This document shows, piece after piece, positions 39,210-48,274 of a stretch of DNA of 64,000 bases. The stretch's first letter is position 1; each line of letters opens with the position of its first letter. Source of the DNA: Candidatus Poribacteria bacterium (GTDB lineage: Bacteria; Poribacteria; WGA-4E; WGA-3G); contig PYIY01000185.1 in assembly GCA_003635195.1 (NCBI GenBank), positions 1 to 64,000 on the forward strand, in the 5' to 3' direction. The position numbers were made by a program, and so were the translations under genes. The notes beneath the pieces were generated by a model that had not been told where the DNA came from, did not search any database, and worked only from the letters and a program-made list of their open reading frames with translations.

Positions 39210-39231
39210 ATATATCCTATATCAGATATAT
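39210..39231. promoter_or_regulatory. ATATATC-N8-GATATAT dyad, possible MarR operator
   Basis: A perfect 7-base dyad about 100 bases upstream of the MarR-like start codon, in AT-rich DNA with a further GATATAT-like copy near 39250. MarR proteins often bind such dyads and repress themselves. AT-richness makes chance matches likely. Confidence 0.4.
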
Positions 39232-39416
39232 TTCCCGTCGTATGCGATATATTAATTATACGCCCGATTTACCCAAAAGTCAAATTAAAATGCAAAAAAT
39301 GTTCAATTTTGGCATATTTCTTAGCCAAAACTACGTATTTCGGGAAAATTATGCGCATTTTTCAGATTTTTTAATTTATCTTGCGGTTCGGTAAGGCAAA
39401 TTTAGATGCGGTTTTT

Positions 39417-41150
39417 TTAATTGCTACCGACGAGGCGTTGTGCTTTTATCTTCCGCTTTCGCTTCGATTTCGACTTGCTTTTCTGCGGAGATGATTCTGG
39501 AGGTTGTGATTCTGGAATGTTTTCGATCGGTTGTTGATTTTCTTCAGATTCTTGTTGCTGTGCTATGTACTCGGCATAGTTACCTTCAAAAAGGGTCGCG
39601 GTCCCGCCAAGGGTCCCATCAAAAATCAGTAGTTTCGTCGCAAGGTTGTTCAAGAGGTAGCGATCGTGAGAAATAATAAATAGCGTTGCCGGATATTCCG
39701 CGAGTGCTGCTTCTAACGCTTCACGCGCTGGTATGTCAAGATGGTTTGTCGGTTCATCAAGTAAGAGCACGTTGGCGTTCGTCAATAGCAACTTGGCGAG
39801 GAGGACACGACTCTGCTCGCCGCCGCTCAAGTTCCCAATCCGTTTGAACACGTCGTCACCGGAGAATAGGAATTTAGCTAAAAAACTCCGTATTTCGCCT
39901 TGTGTCTGCTGTGGACGCAGTTCCCAGATTTCGTCAATGATCTCATTATCGGGGTTGAGTCCCTCCAGTTCCTGCGTATAATATCCAAACTTCAGCGTCG
40001 GACCTACCCACATTTCGCCTTCTGTAGAGGATTCTTCCCCCAAGATCATACGAAAAAGGGTCGTTTTTCCCGTGCCGTTTGCCCCGACAATTCCGACAAC
40101 ATCGCGATGGTACACCTCAAAATTCAGACCCTTAAATATCGCCTTTTCACCGAATGCTTTGCCGACATTTTTGCATCGAAGAATGTCGTTTCCACCGCGG
40201 GTTTCAGGTGTAAAGTTGAGTTTAATCGTTGGCGCATCGGGTTTAGGTTTTTCGACTCTCTCCAATCGCGCCAATTTTTTCCGTCTACCTTGTGCTTCTC
40301 GTGTCCGCTGTCCCGCGATGTTGCGGCGAATAAAATCTTCTTCGTGTTCAATAAATGCTTGTTGTTTTTTAAACGCCCGTTCTCCAACTAATTGTTCAAC
40401 TTTTTTCGTTTCAACATACTTAGAATAGTTCCCACGATAAATTGTTATCTTATGTTCCGCGAGTTCCCATACTTTGCGAACAACTTTGTCTAAAAAATAC
40501 CGGTCGTGGGAGACGACAAGGACGGCACCGTTGTATTCAATATTGAGATAATTTTCGAGCCACTCAATCCCATTAATATCAAGGTGATTCGTTGGTTCAT
40601 CAAAAAGCAGCAGATCCGGTGCTTCAAGGAGAAGTTTTGCAAGTGTTGCCCGGCTTTTTTGACCGCCGCTGAGCACGCGAATCGGGAGGTTGAAGTCCAG
40701 TTCGTTGAAACCTAAACCGCTGAGGATTCGGTTAATCTGGTGTTCATAATCGTAACCGCCGAGTCGTTCATGTTGTTCCTGAACCCGGGCATAGTCTGTT
40801 AAAAGATGTGGTGCTTCCTGCGTTTCCATTTCCTCTGCCAGCAGGAGCATCTTATCTTCAAGCGCGCGTCTTTTTTCAAAAACCTTGAGCATTTCTTGTC
40901 TTAACGTACAGTCGCGCGCGAGATCCGGTTCTTGGCTGAGATACCCGATGCGTAACCCCTTCGCGGACACAACTTTACCTTTAAAATTGGCAAGCATACC
41001 GTTAATAATTTTAATTAACGTTGTTTTTCCAGTTCCGTTACGGCCAATTAATCCAATTCTGTCGCCGTGCTCAATTGAGACCGAAATATCGTCCAAAATC
41101 AAATCTGGATCGTAGAGTTTAGTAACGTTTTCTAACCGTATTAAAGACAT
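39417..41150 (-). CDS. ABC-F family ATPase
   Basis: 577 residues: two ABC cassettes in one chain without membrane parts. First Walker A LIGRNGTGKTT, signature LSGGQKSR, Walker B LLLFDEPTNHLD; linker helix pair with RRNIAGQRTREAQGRRKKLARL; second Walker A IVGANGTGKTT, signature LSGGEQSR, Walker B LLLDEPTNHLD. A basic C-terminal tail (SKSKSKRKRKIKAQRL) may contact RNA. ABC-F proteins such as Uup and EttA act on ribosomes. The exact subfamily is not certain. Confidence 0.92.
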   Translation of the reverse strand: MSLIRLENVTKLYDPDLILDDISVSIEHGDRIGLIGRNGTGKTTLIKIINGMLANFKGKVVSAKGLRIGYLSQEPDLARDCTLRQEMLKVFEKRRALEDKMLLLAEEMETQEAPHLLTDYARVQEQHERLGGYDYEHQINRILSGLGFNELDFNLPIRVLSGGQKSRATLAKLLLEAPDLLLFDEPTNHLDINGIEWLENYLNIEYNGAVLVVSHDRYFLDKVVRKVWELAEHKITIYRGNYSKYVETKKVEQLVGERAFKKQQAFIEHEEDFIRRNIAGQRTREAQGRRKKLARLERVEKPKPDAPTIKLNFTPETRGGNDILRCKNVGKAFGEKAIFKGLNFEVYHRDVVGIVGANGTGKTTLFRMILGEESSTEGEMWVGPTLKFGYYTQELEGLNPDNEIIDEIWELRPQQTQGEIRSFLAKFLFSGDDVFKRIGNLSGGEQSRVLLAKLLLTNANVLLLDEPTNHLDIPAREALEAALAEYPATLFIISHDRYLLNNLATKLLIFDGTLGGTATLFEGNYAEYIAQQQESEENQQPIENIPESQPPESSPQKSKSKSKRKRKIKAQRLVGSN

Positions 41151-41235
41151 TTTTTAATTTTACCTTGCGGAAGAACTTCAGACGCTTAGACTTTGACGTG
41201 CGTTCCTCCTACACTGCGATGATGTAATGTTAATT

Positions 41236-42180
41236 CTAAAGTTGACCATAAAGGTCCGACTGATGACGCTTAAATTGAGCACTGCGGGTTATCATTTCCT
41301 GATACGTATTCGCGCGGTGTGCGTCTGGACGGCGGATATTAAATTGTCTAAATCGCCAAAACGCTATTGAAAGTGCTGCATAGTGAACGAAACACTCCAA
41401 ATGCTGCCATTCGCTTTCTGTCATAGGACGCATCGCGTTGTAGGCTTCCAGAAACCTCTGTACAGTCTCTAAGTTCAATCGGTGTTTTGGTGTATAGCAG
41501 CACCCAATGATCGTCATTCCAACATCAAGTAACAGTGTATCGTAGCAACCTTCCTCAAAATCAAGGATTGCCACCATCTTATCGCCATCAAAGAGCGTGT
41601 TATCCAAAAAAAGGTCTCCGTGTAGAAGCCCCATAGGAAGTGGCGTATTGAGTTGCGATTCCATCGTTTCCAATTCCGATTGCAGCAATTCAACGAACGG
41701 ATGCCTTGCAAATTGTGTATCTTGCACCTCTTGAAAAAAAGGGCGCATCTGTGATATTCCCATCGCAAACCGCGGAAGTCCTGCAATTGGTGGAACGCAG
41801 TGCAGTTTCGCCAGCACAGTGCCGAGTTGCGCGAGTATTTTCGGGGACGAGGAGGGTTGCGTTCCTTGTAGGAATGGATAGATCATGACGCTGCCAAACG
41901 TCTCATGAATCAACGGCTGCTCCGCCTTCGTTAAAATCGGGTATACCGTCGGGTATGCGTGCTGCTGGAGCTGCGCCAAGAGCGAAATTTGCGTGTCGAG
42001 TTCTACGGGGTCTTTCTCATCGCAGATTTTCAGCAGAAACTCACCGTTTGTGGTTGTCAGTTTAAAATTACTATTCCCGAACCCACCGGGGATCTCCTCA
42101 AGTTTCAGTGATGTGCCGATCGGATATTGCGCGACAATGTATGCGAGTTCTGTTGATGAAAGGGTTGTGTAGCGTGCCAT
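41236..42180 (-). CDS. APH-like kinase (homoserine kinase type II-like)
   Basis: 314 residues, protein-kinase-like APH fold. Nucleotide loop IPGGFGNSNFKLTT, Lys in GEFLLKICDEK, catalytic HGDLFLDNTLF (about 187) and metal-binding LDFEEGCYDTLLLDVG (about 204). Best match in mind is ThrB-like homoserine kinase type II, though choline or sugar kinases share this shape and no threonine genes are nearby. It follows the TPR lipoprotein with an 18-base gap on the same strand. Confidence 0.75.
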   Translation of the reverse strand: MARYTTLSSTELAYIVAQYPIGTSLKLEEIPGGFGNSNFKLTTTNGEFLLKICDEKDPVELDTQISLLAQLQQHAYPTVYPILTKAEQPLIHETFGSVMIYPFLQGTQPSSSPKILAQLGTVLAKLHCVPPIAGLPRFAMGISQMRPFFQEVQDTQFARHPFVELLQSELETMESQLNTPLPMGLLHGDLFLDNTLFDGDKMVAILDFEEGCYDTLLLDVGMTIIGCCYTPKHRLNLETVQRFLEAYNAMRPMTESEWQHLECFVHYAALSIAFWRFRQFNIRRPDAHRANTYQEMITRSAQFKRHQSDLYGQL

Positions 42181-42198
42181 ATCTTGCGATGCGCGATA

Positions 42199-42735
42199 TC
42201 AATCTTGTTGATCCTTCTTTTCAGTAGCGTGTTCCAATTCTTGAAATTCAGGGGTGTTACGGATGCCCTCAAGTGCCGGATCCACTTTTGCTGAGGCGAG
42301 AGCCTCCTTGTCTAACCGAATCGCCTCACGCAAGGATGCAATGGATCGTGCTTTTTCTTCTTTCTGTAAATAGGCGACGGCGAGATTGTAATGCGCTTTC
42401 GCAAAATTGACATCTAACTGCGTGGCGCGTTCCCACACTTGAATCGCTTTATCGAGTTCACCCTGATTGCCATAGACAACACCTAAAGTAAAAAACGGCA
42501 TTACCCATCCCGGTTCATTCTGGATAGCTAAGTGGAGTTCCATGATCGCTTGGTCGAAATTGCCGTTCTGTGCAGATGTCATACCCCAATTGTAGTGGGC
42601 GACGGCAACTTGGTTCGGTTCGGGGGCATCTGTACTTTGGGAATACGGTATTGTTTTCGGACCACACGCAGTAAGGTAAAGCACTAACCCCATCATGATT
42701 AACAGTAACGCGCTCCATTTATATAAAATAGCCAT
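42199..42735 (-). CDS. TPR-repeat lipoprotein
   Basis: 178 residues. Lipobox LYLTACG gives a lipoprotein anchor. Three or more TPR units follow (AHYNWGMTSAQNGNFDQAIMELHLAI, TLGVVYGNQGELDKAIQVWERATQL, AHYNLAVAYLQKEEKARSIASLREAI), a scaffold for protein contacts in the envelope. GGAGGGAGGG precedes the ATG. Partner unknown. Confidence 0.85.
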   Translation of the reverse strand: MAILYKWSALLLIMMGLVLYLTACGPKTIPYSQSTDAPEPNQVAVAHYNWGMTSAQNGNFDQAIMELHLAIQNEPGWVMPFFTLGVVYGNQGELDKAIQVWERATQLDVNFAKAHYNLAVAYLQKEEKARSIASLREAIRLDKEALASAKVDPALEGIRNTPEFQELEHATEKKDQQD

Positions 42736-42785
42736 ATCGTTCCCTCCCTCCGTACATTATATTTTAGCAGAAGATAGGATTGAAA

Positions 42786-44240
42786 TCAAGAAGCCCCTGC
42801 TTTTTCGATATAAATGGCATAAACCTTCGGATCTTCTGGACGGATCCCAGTGAAATTAAGTCGGATGCGAATCGTTTCTTTTTCTTTAATCCGTTCACCC
42901 CTTTTCCAATTCACTTTTTGATGAAATCCTGACGTAAGAGGGAGACAGTCTTCGCTGGTATATCCTTTAAGCGGTTGGAAACGCTTATCTAAAATATCAA
43001 CGGTAACCTGACTATACTCGGATAAGCCGTCAACATTCAGAGAAACCGCGCAAGACTGTCCTTCAAGGTCAATGGGTGCTGAAATCACGTGTCGTGGTTG
43101 TGCTGTCTTTCGGGTCGTGTCCGCTGTTTGGAAATAACCGAGCCGATCACGTTGCCATGTTGCGATCCGGACACCGTTGCTGAGCTGCTCTGGCCATGGA
43201 GCATACCAGAAAAGCGTCTCATCACCGACATTCTCAAAGCCTTGTCCCTGCATCAGGGCGGCGTGTTTGAAATTCATCGGTGTTGGTAGATGTTCAAAAT
43301 CGTCCTCCGCTGCTTCTACCATCTGGAAATCGGGGATCGGTTCTCGGTAATGGAGCGCATCGTTGCTGACGACCAAACCGAGGTCCATTGTCACGTGTCG
43401 TCGGTCATTGTTTTCTGGTCCATGCCACTGTCCATAGAAACCGAGAATCATATTCCCACGATTCCAAAGTGCCGCACCAAGATGCACCTGTTCGCCTTGA
43501 TGGGCGCCATAGACCACAGGTCTCGGCGGAATGTTACCCCGTCTGAAACCTAAGCATGACGCTTCGATCCAATGTTCAAAATCGTAAGAAGCATATATTA
43601 CCATCTGCCGTGTGGGACCTATATGGCTACCGCCGTGCGCAGTGAGGTAATAGCAACCGTTGAATTTGGTAATGCCGGACATTTCGCAGGAAGGTGGATG
43701 AGGGTGCCGTTCGGCTTCCTGCCATCGGAGTCCGTCTTCGCTAAACATGACTGCGAATTTTGGGGTATATTTAGAAGTTTCAATGACGGCTTTGAAACGA
43801 CGCGCAGGATCTGGATCGTCGGGTTCATAATACACCACACACGCCTGAATATGGTACTGTCCACCTTGAATATCCACGAGATTGTTTCGGGTTGAGCCGT
43901 TATATGCTACGAGTCCAAGTTCCGGTTTCTCCCAGGTATAACCATCGCGGCTTTTTGCGAAACAGACACGCTGGTGCCAACTATCATCGTCTCCTTGTGC
44001 AGGATACCACATCCAGAGTTCGTCGCCGACGCGATGGACAGATCCGTAATAGATAACACGGGAACTGTCAGGCGCATCGGGCGGACCGGGATGGACTACA
44101 ATTCGGGTCCGATCAACACCGGCTCTATAAGGCACGAGTTGTAACCGAACACCGTGTTGAAACGGGATACTGTAGTCGTCGAACGGGAACAGCACAATTT
44201 GATCAGTGCTTACGTGTTCAGGATTGTTTTTGATAATCAT
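42786..44240 (-). CDS. five-bladed beta-propeller glycosidase-like protein
   Basis: 484 residues without signal peptide. Repeated blades such as DELWMWYPAQGDDDSWHQRVCFAKSRDGYTWEKPELG, FAVMFSEDGLRWQEAERH, VIYASYDFEHWIEAS and LGLVVSNDALHYREP are typical of GH43/GH32-like propellers; a beta-sandwich tail begins near 375. Catalytic residues cannot be assigned with confidence. It may process plant or algal sugars. A repeat element lies upstream of the start codon, and no ribosome site is visible. Confidence 0.65.
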   Translation of the reverse strand: MIIKNNPEHVSTDQIVLFPFDDYSIPFQHGVRLQLVPYRAGVDRTRIVVHPGPPDAPDSSRVIYYGSVHRVGDELWMWYPAQGDDDSWHQRVCFAKSRDGYTWEKPELGLVAYNGSTRNNLVDIQGGQYHIQACVVYYEPDDPDPARRFKAVIETSKYTPKFAVMFSEDGLRWQEAERHPHPPSCEMSGITKFNGCYYLTAHGGSHIGPTRQMVIYASYDFEHWIEASCLGFRRGNIPPRPVVYGAHQGEQVHLGAALWNRGNMILGFYGQWHGPENNDRRHVTMDLGLVVSNDALHYREPIPDFQMVEAAEDDFEHLPTPMNFKHAALMQGQGFENVGDETLFWYAPWPEQLSNGVRIATWQRDRLGYFQTADTTRKTAQPRHVISAPIDLEGQSCAVSLNVDGLSEYSQVTVDILDKRFQPLKGYTSEDCLPLTSGFHQKVNWKRGERIKEKETIRIRLNFTGIRPEDPKVYAIYIEKAGAS

Positions 44241-44250
44241 GTTTTAGTAG

Positions 44251-44410
44251 TTATCGGTTATCATACCATTTCTAAATAAACGATTCTCATTAACGAAAAA
44301 CCGGTTCGTAGTTGCGCAATTCATTGCGCTCTTACGCGCGTAAACATTCGACGAGTTTCAAAACCTCTGAAATGTGAGTTTATTTTTCAGATTTGGTATC
44401 AATTATCGGT
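44251..44410. repeat. MITE-like element with nested palindrome
   Basis: Imperfect terminal inverted repeats of about 30 bases: TATCATACCATTTCT with AAATAAAC on the left, GTTTATTTTTCAGATTTGG with TATCAATTATCGG on the right. The centre holds GGTTCGTAGTTGCGCAATTC followed by ATTGCGC, related to the centre of the element at 11789. Confidence 0.6.
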
Positions 44411-44479
44411 TTGCCTCGCAGTGAGAGTTGAAGAGGTTTCTGCTGCACATCAACTGTTTCTCTTTAACTTAACTGAAAA

Positions 44480-45772
44480 CTATTCCTTCAGAATTGCGGC
44501 ATAGGCGAGTGGTTTAATCCGCTCGCTCAGTTCGGAAAACGGGATGTGCTGGGCAAGTGTGATTGCTACCAATTCGTCTCGCGGTGAAATCCAGAATTCG
44601 GTACTTGCCCCGCCGATCCAACCGTATTCGCCGACTTGAGATGTAGGTATCCAGTCTGTCTGTTGCACCCGTACCGAGACACTGAGTCCAAAACCGAGTC
44701 CAGCATAACGTTTATCCGGTTTTTTGTCGAGCGGTATTAAGTGTACTGGTAGATGGTTGTGTGTCATCAATTCCACAGATGCCGTTTTCATCAGCCGTTT
44801 TCCGGCGAGTACGCCTTTGCATGAGAGCATCAAGCAAAATCTGGAAAAGTCGGCGGCGGTGGAGACTAAACCGCCACCGGCGGATAGGAATTTCGGTTTC
44901 TCTATAAAACTATTTTCAGATACATGACCCGTTCCACCCTCCGGGGCATCGATAACCTGCAAGCCACCCTCTGATGTTGGACCATACATACCTGCGAGTC
45001 GATCAATTTTATCCGCGGGGACATAGAACCCAGTATCCACCATGCCTAAAGGTTGAAAAATTCTTTCTGATAGGAATACATCAAAAGGCTGACCAGAAAC
45101 CACCTCAATTAGCCTCCCCAAAACATCTGCAGCGATGCTGTAATGCCATTTTGCCCCCGGTTGATACAGCAGTGGAATCCTACCCAGTCGCTCAACCATT
45201 TCTTGTAAGTTACATTCATGTAGGAGATGTAAACCTTCCTCTCGGTAGCGTTTATCTACGGCAGTTTGCCCTGCCATATATCGGGCAGCACCAGGCAATC
45301 CGGAGGTGTGTCGCATCAAATCTCGGACGGTCATGTCTCGATTTGCTTCAACAAGTGTGAGTGTCTCGGCATCTGCCGCTGCTGCTACTTTCAATCCACC
45401 CAATTCCGGTAGATACGTCGAAACTGGGGCATTAAGTTGCAGTTTTCCTTCTTCACAAAGCATCATTACTGCAGCAGCAGCGATCGGTTTGGTCATTGAG
45501 TAGATGCGGAAGATGGTATCTGTTTGCATCGGCTTGTTCGCTGCAAGGTCCATCATACCGTATGCTTCAAGGTGTGTCACTTTGCCGCGCCTCGCCACAA
45601 CTGTCACCGCGCCAGCGAGTTGCCTGTCGTCAATAAACGCCTGCGCAGCAGTAGAGATACGCGCAAGTCCCTTCACTGAAAGCCCTACCTCATGTGGTGC
45701 TACCCGAAGTTCGGATGTTCCATCATCTTTTAGTATCATCTTTGTTTTTTTTTGGTGAGAAGTTGATTGCAT
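44480..45772 (-). CDS. serine hydrolase, beta-lactamase class C-like
   Basis: 430 residues from the ATG at 45772, which has AAGGA eight bases upstream and lies 4 bases after the WD40 gene stop; a longer frame to 45865 overlaps that gene. SxxK in RIYSMTKPIAAAAV, Tyr in WHYSIAADVLGRLIEVVSG and the closing GWIGGASTEFWI motif fit the class C / esterase / DD-peptidase group. No signal peptide is seen, so an esterase-like cytoplasmic role is more likely than antibiotic defence. Probably cotranscribed with the WD40 genes. Confidence 0.85.
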   Translation of the reverse strand: MQSTSHQKKTKMILKDDGTSELRVAPHEVGLSVKGLARISTAAQAFIDDRQLAGAVTVVARRGKVTHLEAYGMMDLAANKPMQTDTIFRIYSMTKPIAAAAVMMLCEEGKLQLNAPVSTYLPELGGLKVAAAADAETLTLVEANRDMTVRDLMRHTSGLPGAARYMAGQTAVDKRYREEGLHLLHECNLQEMVERLGRIPLLYQPGAKWHYSIAADVLGRLIEVVSGQPFDVFLSERIFQPLGMVDTGFYVPADKIDRLAGMYGPTSEGGLQVIDAPEGGTGHVSENSFIEKPKFLSAGGGLVSTAADFSRFCLMLSCKGVLAGKRLMKTASVELMTHNHLPVHLIPLDKKPDKRYAGLGFGLSVSVRVQQTDWIPTSQVGEYGWIGGASTEFWISPRDELVAITLAQHIPFSELSERIKPLAYAAILKE

Positions 45773-45776
45773 TTGT

Positions 45777-48242
45777 CTATTTCCTTGGAACATTCCAGAG
45801 GAGGATAGTGCCAACAGGACTTCGGAAGTTGCTGCCCCCATTCGTGCTTGCGAGTGTTTTCCCATCAGGTGCGAACGCCAATTTGTTAATATAACCTGCA
45901 GGGGATTTGAATGTAGTAAGATGTTTGCCGATGGGCAGTTCCCACAAGCGAATTACACCACCTGCATCTCCGCTTGCCAGAATTGTCCCGTCTGGCGAGA
46001 ATGCTAATTGATAGATCATATATTCGTGTCCTTTGAGCGTTGCAATACGTTCTTGTCTCGCAAGATTCCACAAAGAAATCGACTTATTATTATTTTTTTC
46101 ACCGATGGCAAGGGTTTTACTATCAGGCGCGAATGCCCCTGAGTACGCTGGAATGTTGAGTGTTACAATTTGCTCGCCGGTATATGTGTTCCACAAGTAT
46201 GTTGTCTTCTCTCCGCTGGTTGCGAACGTTTTCCCATCGGATGCAAATGCCAATATGATGTCCTGCCATGACACATCTGTGATGGTACACAAAGGTTCAC
46301 CGCTGGCAATGTCCCATACTGTAAGTTTTTCATTTCTCTTTCCATGTTGAAAGTCGCGGAAAACAGCCAGTTTTCCGCCGCTTGGGGTCAACGCTGCTAC
46401 TCCAGACAGATATTGAACAAAAGTGGTTTTAAAACTTATTGTCGTCCTTATCCTGCTGCTTCCAGAGGCACCCGGGATGGTGTAAGTGTCAACCTGTTTT
46501 CCGGTAGCGACATCCCACGTTTCAATGTTACCATCACTCTCACTGGTAAGGGTTGTATCGTCTGTGCCAAAAGCTAGTCCGTCGATAGGTTTGCCTGCAC
46601 TTGATGTAAGGGGCGTGAGCGTGGAACCTGTATTTAAGTCCCAGAGTTGGATTTTACCACTTGTATCTCCGCTTGCGAGTGTTTTTCCATCGTGTGTAAA
46701 TGCCAATGTCGTGAACATTTTTGTATAACCTGTAATGAAAGGACGTAATTGTGTGCCGGTTAGTGTCTTCCACACATTCACTGTGCCGTTTTTATCTATA
46801 ACGGCAAGGATTGTGCCATCTGGAGAAATGGCAGCAAGGGTTGGTCCCTCCCGCTGAGCAGCAGAGCGTTTCGGCATGAGCGCAAACCGCCCTGGGACCG
46901 TATTAAGCGCGGCAATTTGAGAGCATTTTGCGATATCCCATATTTCAAAGTTATTGTTCCTTATAACGGCGAATATCTTGCCATCACCTGCAAATTTCGC
47001 GTCTACCTCCCCATTGAACACGGCAATTTCAGCAGGTGTAGGGACATCCCATATTGCACAACCGCCGCTTCCTATAATAGCGAGGGTTTTTCCATCTTCT
47101 GAAAATTTTACATCCACATCCGACCAACGGGATTCATAAGGCGGCAGTGCTGCGAGTTGTTTTCCTGTAAAAACGTCCCAGATTTCAGTTGGACCTTGGC
47201 GTGCCGACCGACCCCCATTCAGGGGATCTACCATCCGGTACTCACTTCTACTCACGAGTGTTTTCCCATTGGGTGCAAACGCTAATTCTGTCACCCACTT
47301 CACCCACGTTGTAGGCAATTCATTTAGAATCGGACGGGCATTACCCGGGCGGCGCACTCTATCTTGAATGGGCAAAGATAGTTCAGCATCGGTAGACCCT
47401 GTAAATGTCCTTATCTGTTGGTGGGTGGATCCATCTTGTATGCTAATTGTGCCCTCTTTATCGCCAACAGCAAATGCAAAAGTGACACCGCCAGTGAGAT
47501 CAACGAAAGTATCTGTCGCAAGTTTCCATTTGTCAGGAGCAGCAAGACTATCCATCCGAAGCCAAGTCTTGTATTTGTTGAGTCTGGGTTTAGGCAGCTT
47601 TGGACTATAAGTGACAAACTGTTCCCTTGTAGTAATGTCCCAAAGCCAGACTGTTCCGCTTGAATTCTGAATCACAAGCACTTTGCTATCGGGTAAAAAT
47701 TTAAACGACTTAAGTGGACCACCAAAGATGATAGATATTGACTGCGTTTTGTGATCGGGTAAGAATTTGAAGGATTCCACTTCATCAGCAGGGATAATAG
47801 TTGTTGACCATTTACCATCAGTTAAAAATTTAAATAACTGAGCCGAAGCAACAGGCATACTTATTGTAAGTCGGTGTTTACCCGTCTCGGTGTTCCATAT
47901 TCGGATAGTATCATCATATCCACTGCTGGCAAGTGTCCTGCTATCCGGTGAAAATACCACCCGTGGGATAGTTTCCTCAACTTTATGCTTATATTCTCTA
48001 CTAAAGAGTGCGATTTCATTACCTGTACTGACATCATAGAGCCATACGCCAGCGGAACTCGCAATTGCTAAACGAGTGTGATCAGGCGAAATCTGTATAT
48101 CTGTTACAACCCCTTTTCCGAGACGCGATTTAGCACCTTCTGGCAGCTCCCACTTTGTATAGTCTTGTGCAAGGGTGTTCGTTGGAGATAGCGTTAAAAG
48201 AAAGAGGAACGTCACAAAAGTGGTAAATAGGTTTATTTTCAT
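45777..48242 (-). CDS. exported WD40-repeat protein (copy 1)
   Basis: 821 residues. Signal peptide (TFVTFLFLLTLSPTNTLAQ), a short conserved lead DYTKWELPEGAKSRLGKGV, then about 12-14 WD40 blades (AFTHDGKTLASGDTSGKIQLWDLNTG, AFSPDGTILASGDAGGVIRLWELP), likely two propellers. It is a paralogue of the next gene upstream and shares its lead and its end (ILLWNVPRK). Interaction scaffold outside the cytoplasm; partner unknown. Confidence 0.85.
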   Translation of the reverse strand: MKINLFTTFVTFLFLLTLSPTNTLAQDYTKWELPEGAKSRLGKGVVTDIQISPDHTRLAIASSAGVWLYDVSTGNEIALFSREYKHKVEETIPRVVFSPDSRTLASSGYDDTIRIWNTETGKHRLTISMPVASAQLFKFLTDGKWSTTIIPADEVESFKFLPDHKTQSISIIFGGPLKSFKFLPDSKVLVIQNSSGTVWLWDITTREQFVTYSPKLPKPRLNKYKTWLRMDSLAAPDKWKLATDTFVDLTGGVTFAFAVGDKEGTISIQDGSTHQQIRTFTGSTDAELSLPIQDRVRRPGNARPILNELPTTWVKWVTELAFAPNGKTLVSRSEYRMVDPLNGGRSARQGPTEIWDVFTGKQLAALPPYESRWSDVDVKFSEDGKTLAIIGSGGCAIWDVPTPAEIAVFNGEVDAKFAGDGKIFAVIRNNNFEIWDIAKCSQIAALNTVPGRFALMPKRSAAQREGPTLAAISPDGTILAVIDKNGTVNVWKTLTGTQLRPFITGYTKMFTTLAFTHDGKTLASGDTSGKIQLWDLNTGSTLTPLTSSAGKPIDGLAFGTDDTTLTSESDGNIETWDVATGKQVDTYTIPGASGSSRIRTTISFKTTFVQYLSGVAALTPSGGKLAVFRDFQHGKRNEKLTVWDIASGEPLCTITDVSWQDIILAFASDGKTFATSGEKTTYLWNTYTGEQIVTLNIPAYSGAFAPDSKTLAIGEKNNNKSISLWNLARQERIATLKGHEYMIYQLAFSPDGTILASGDAGGVIRLWELPIGKHLTTFKSPAGYINKLAFAPDGKTLASTNGGSNFRSPVGTILLWNVPRK

Positions 48243-48274
48243 GGTGTTGAACGCCTTAAGTTGATTACATTTGT

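Noticed and set aside
44480..45865. Serine hydrolase starting at 45865
   Set aside because: This would overlap the end of the WD40 gene by about 90 bases; the ATG at 45772 has a ribosome site and begins right after that gene.
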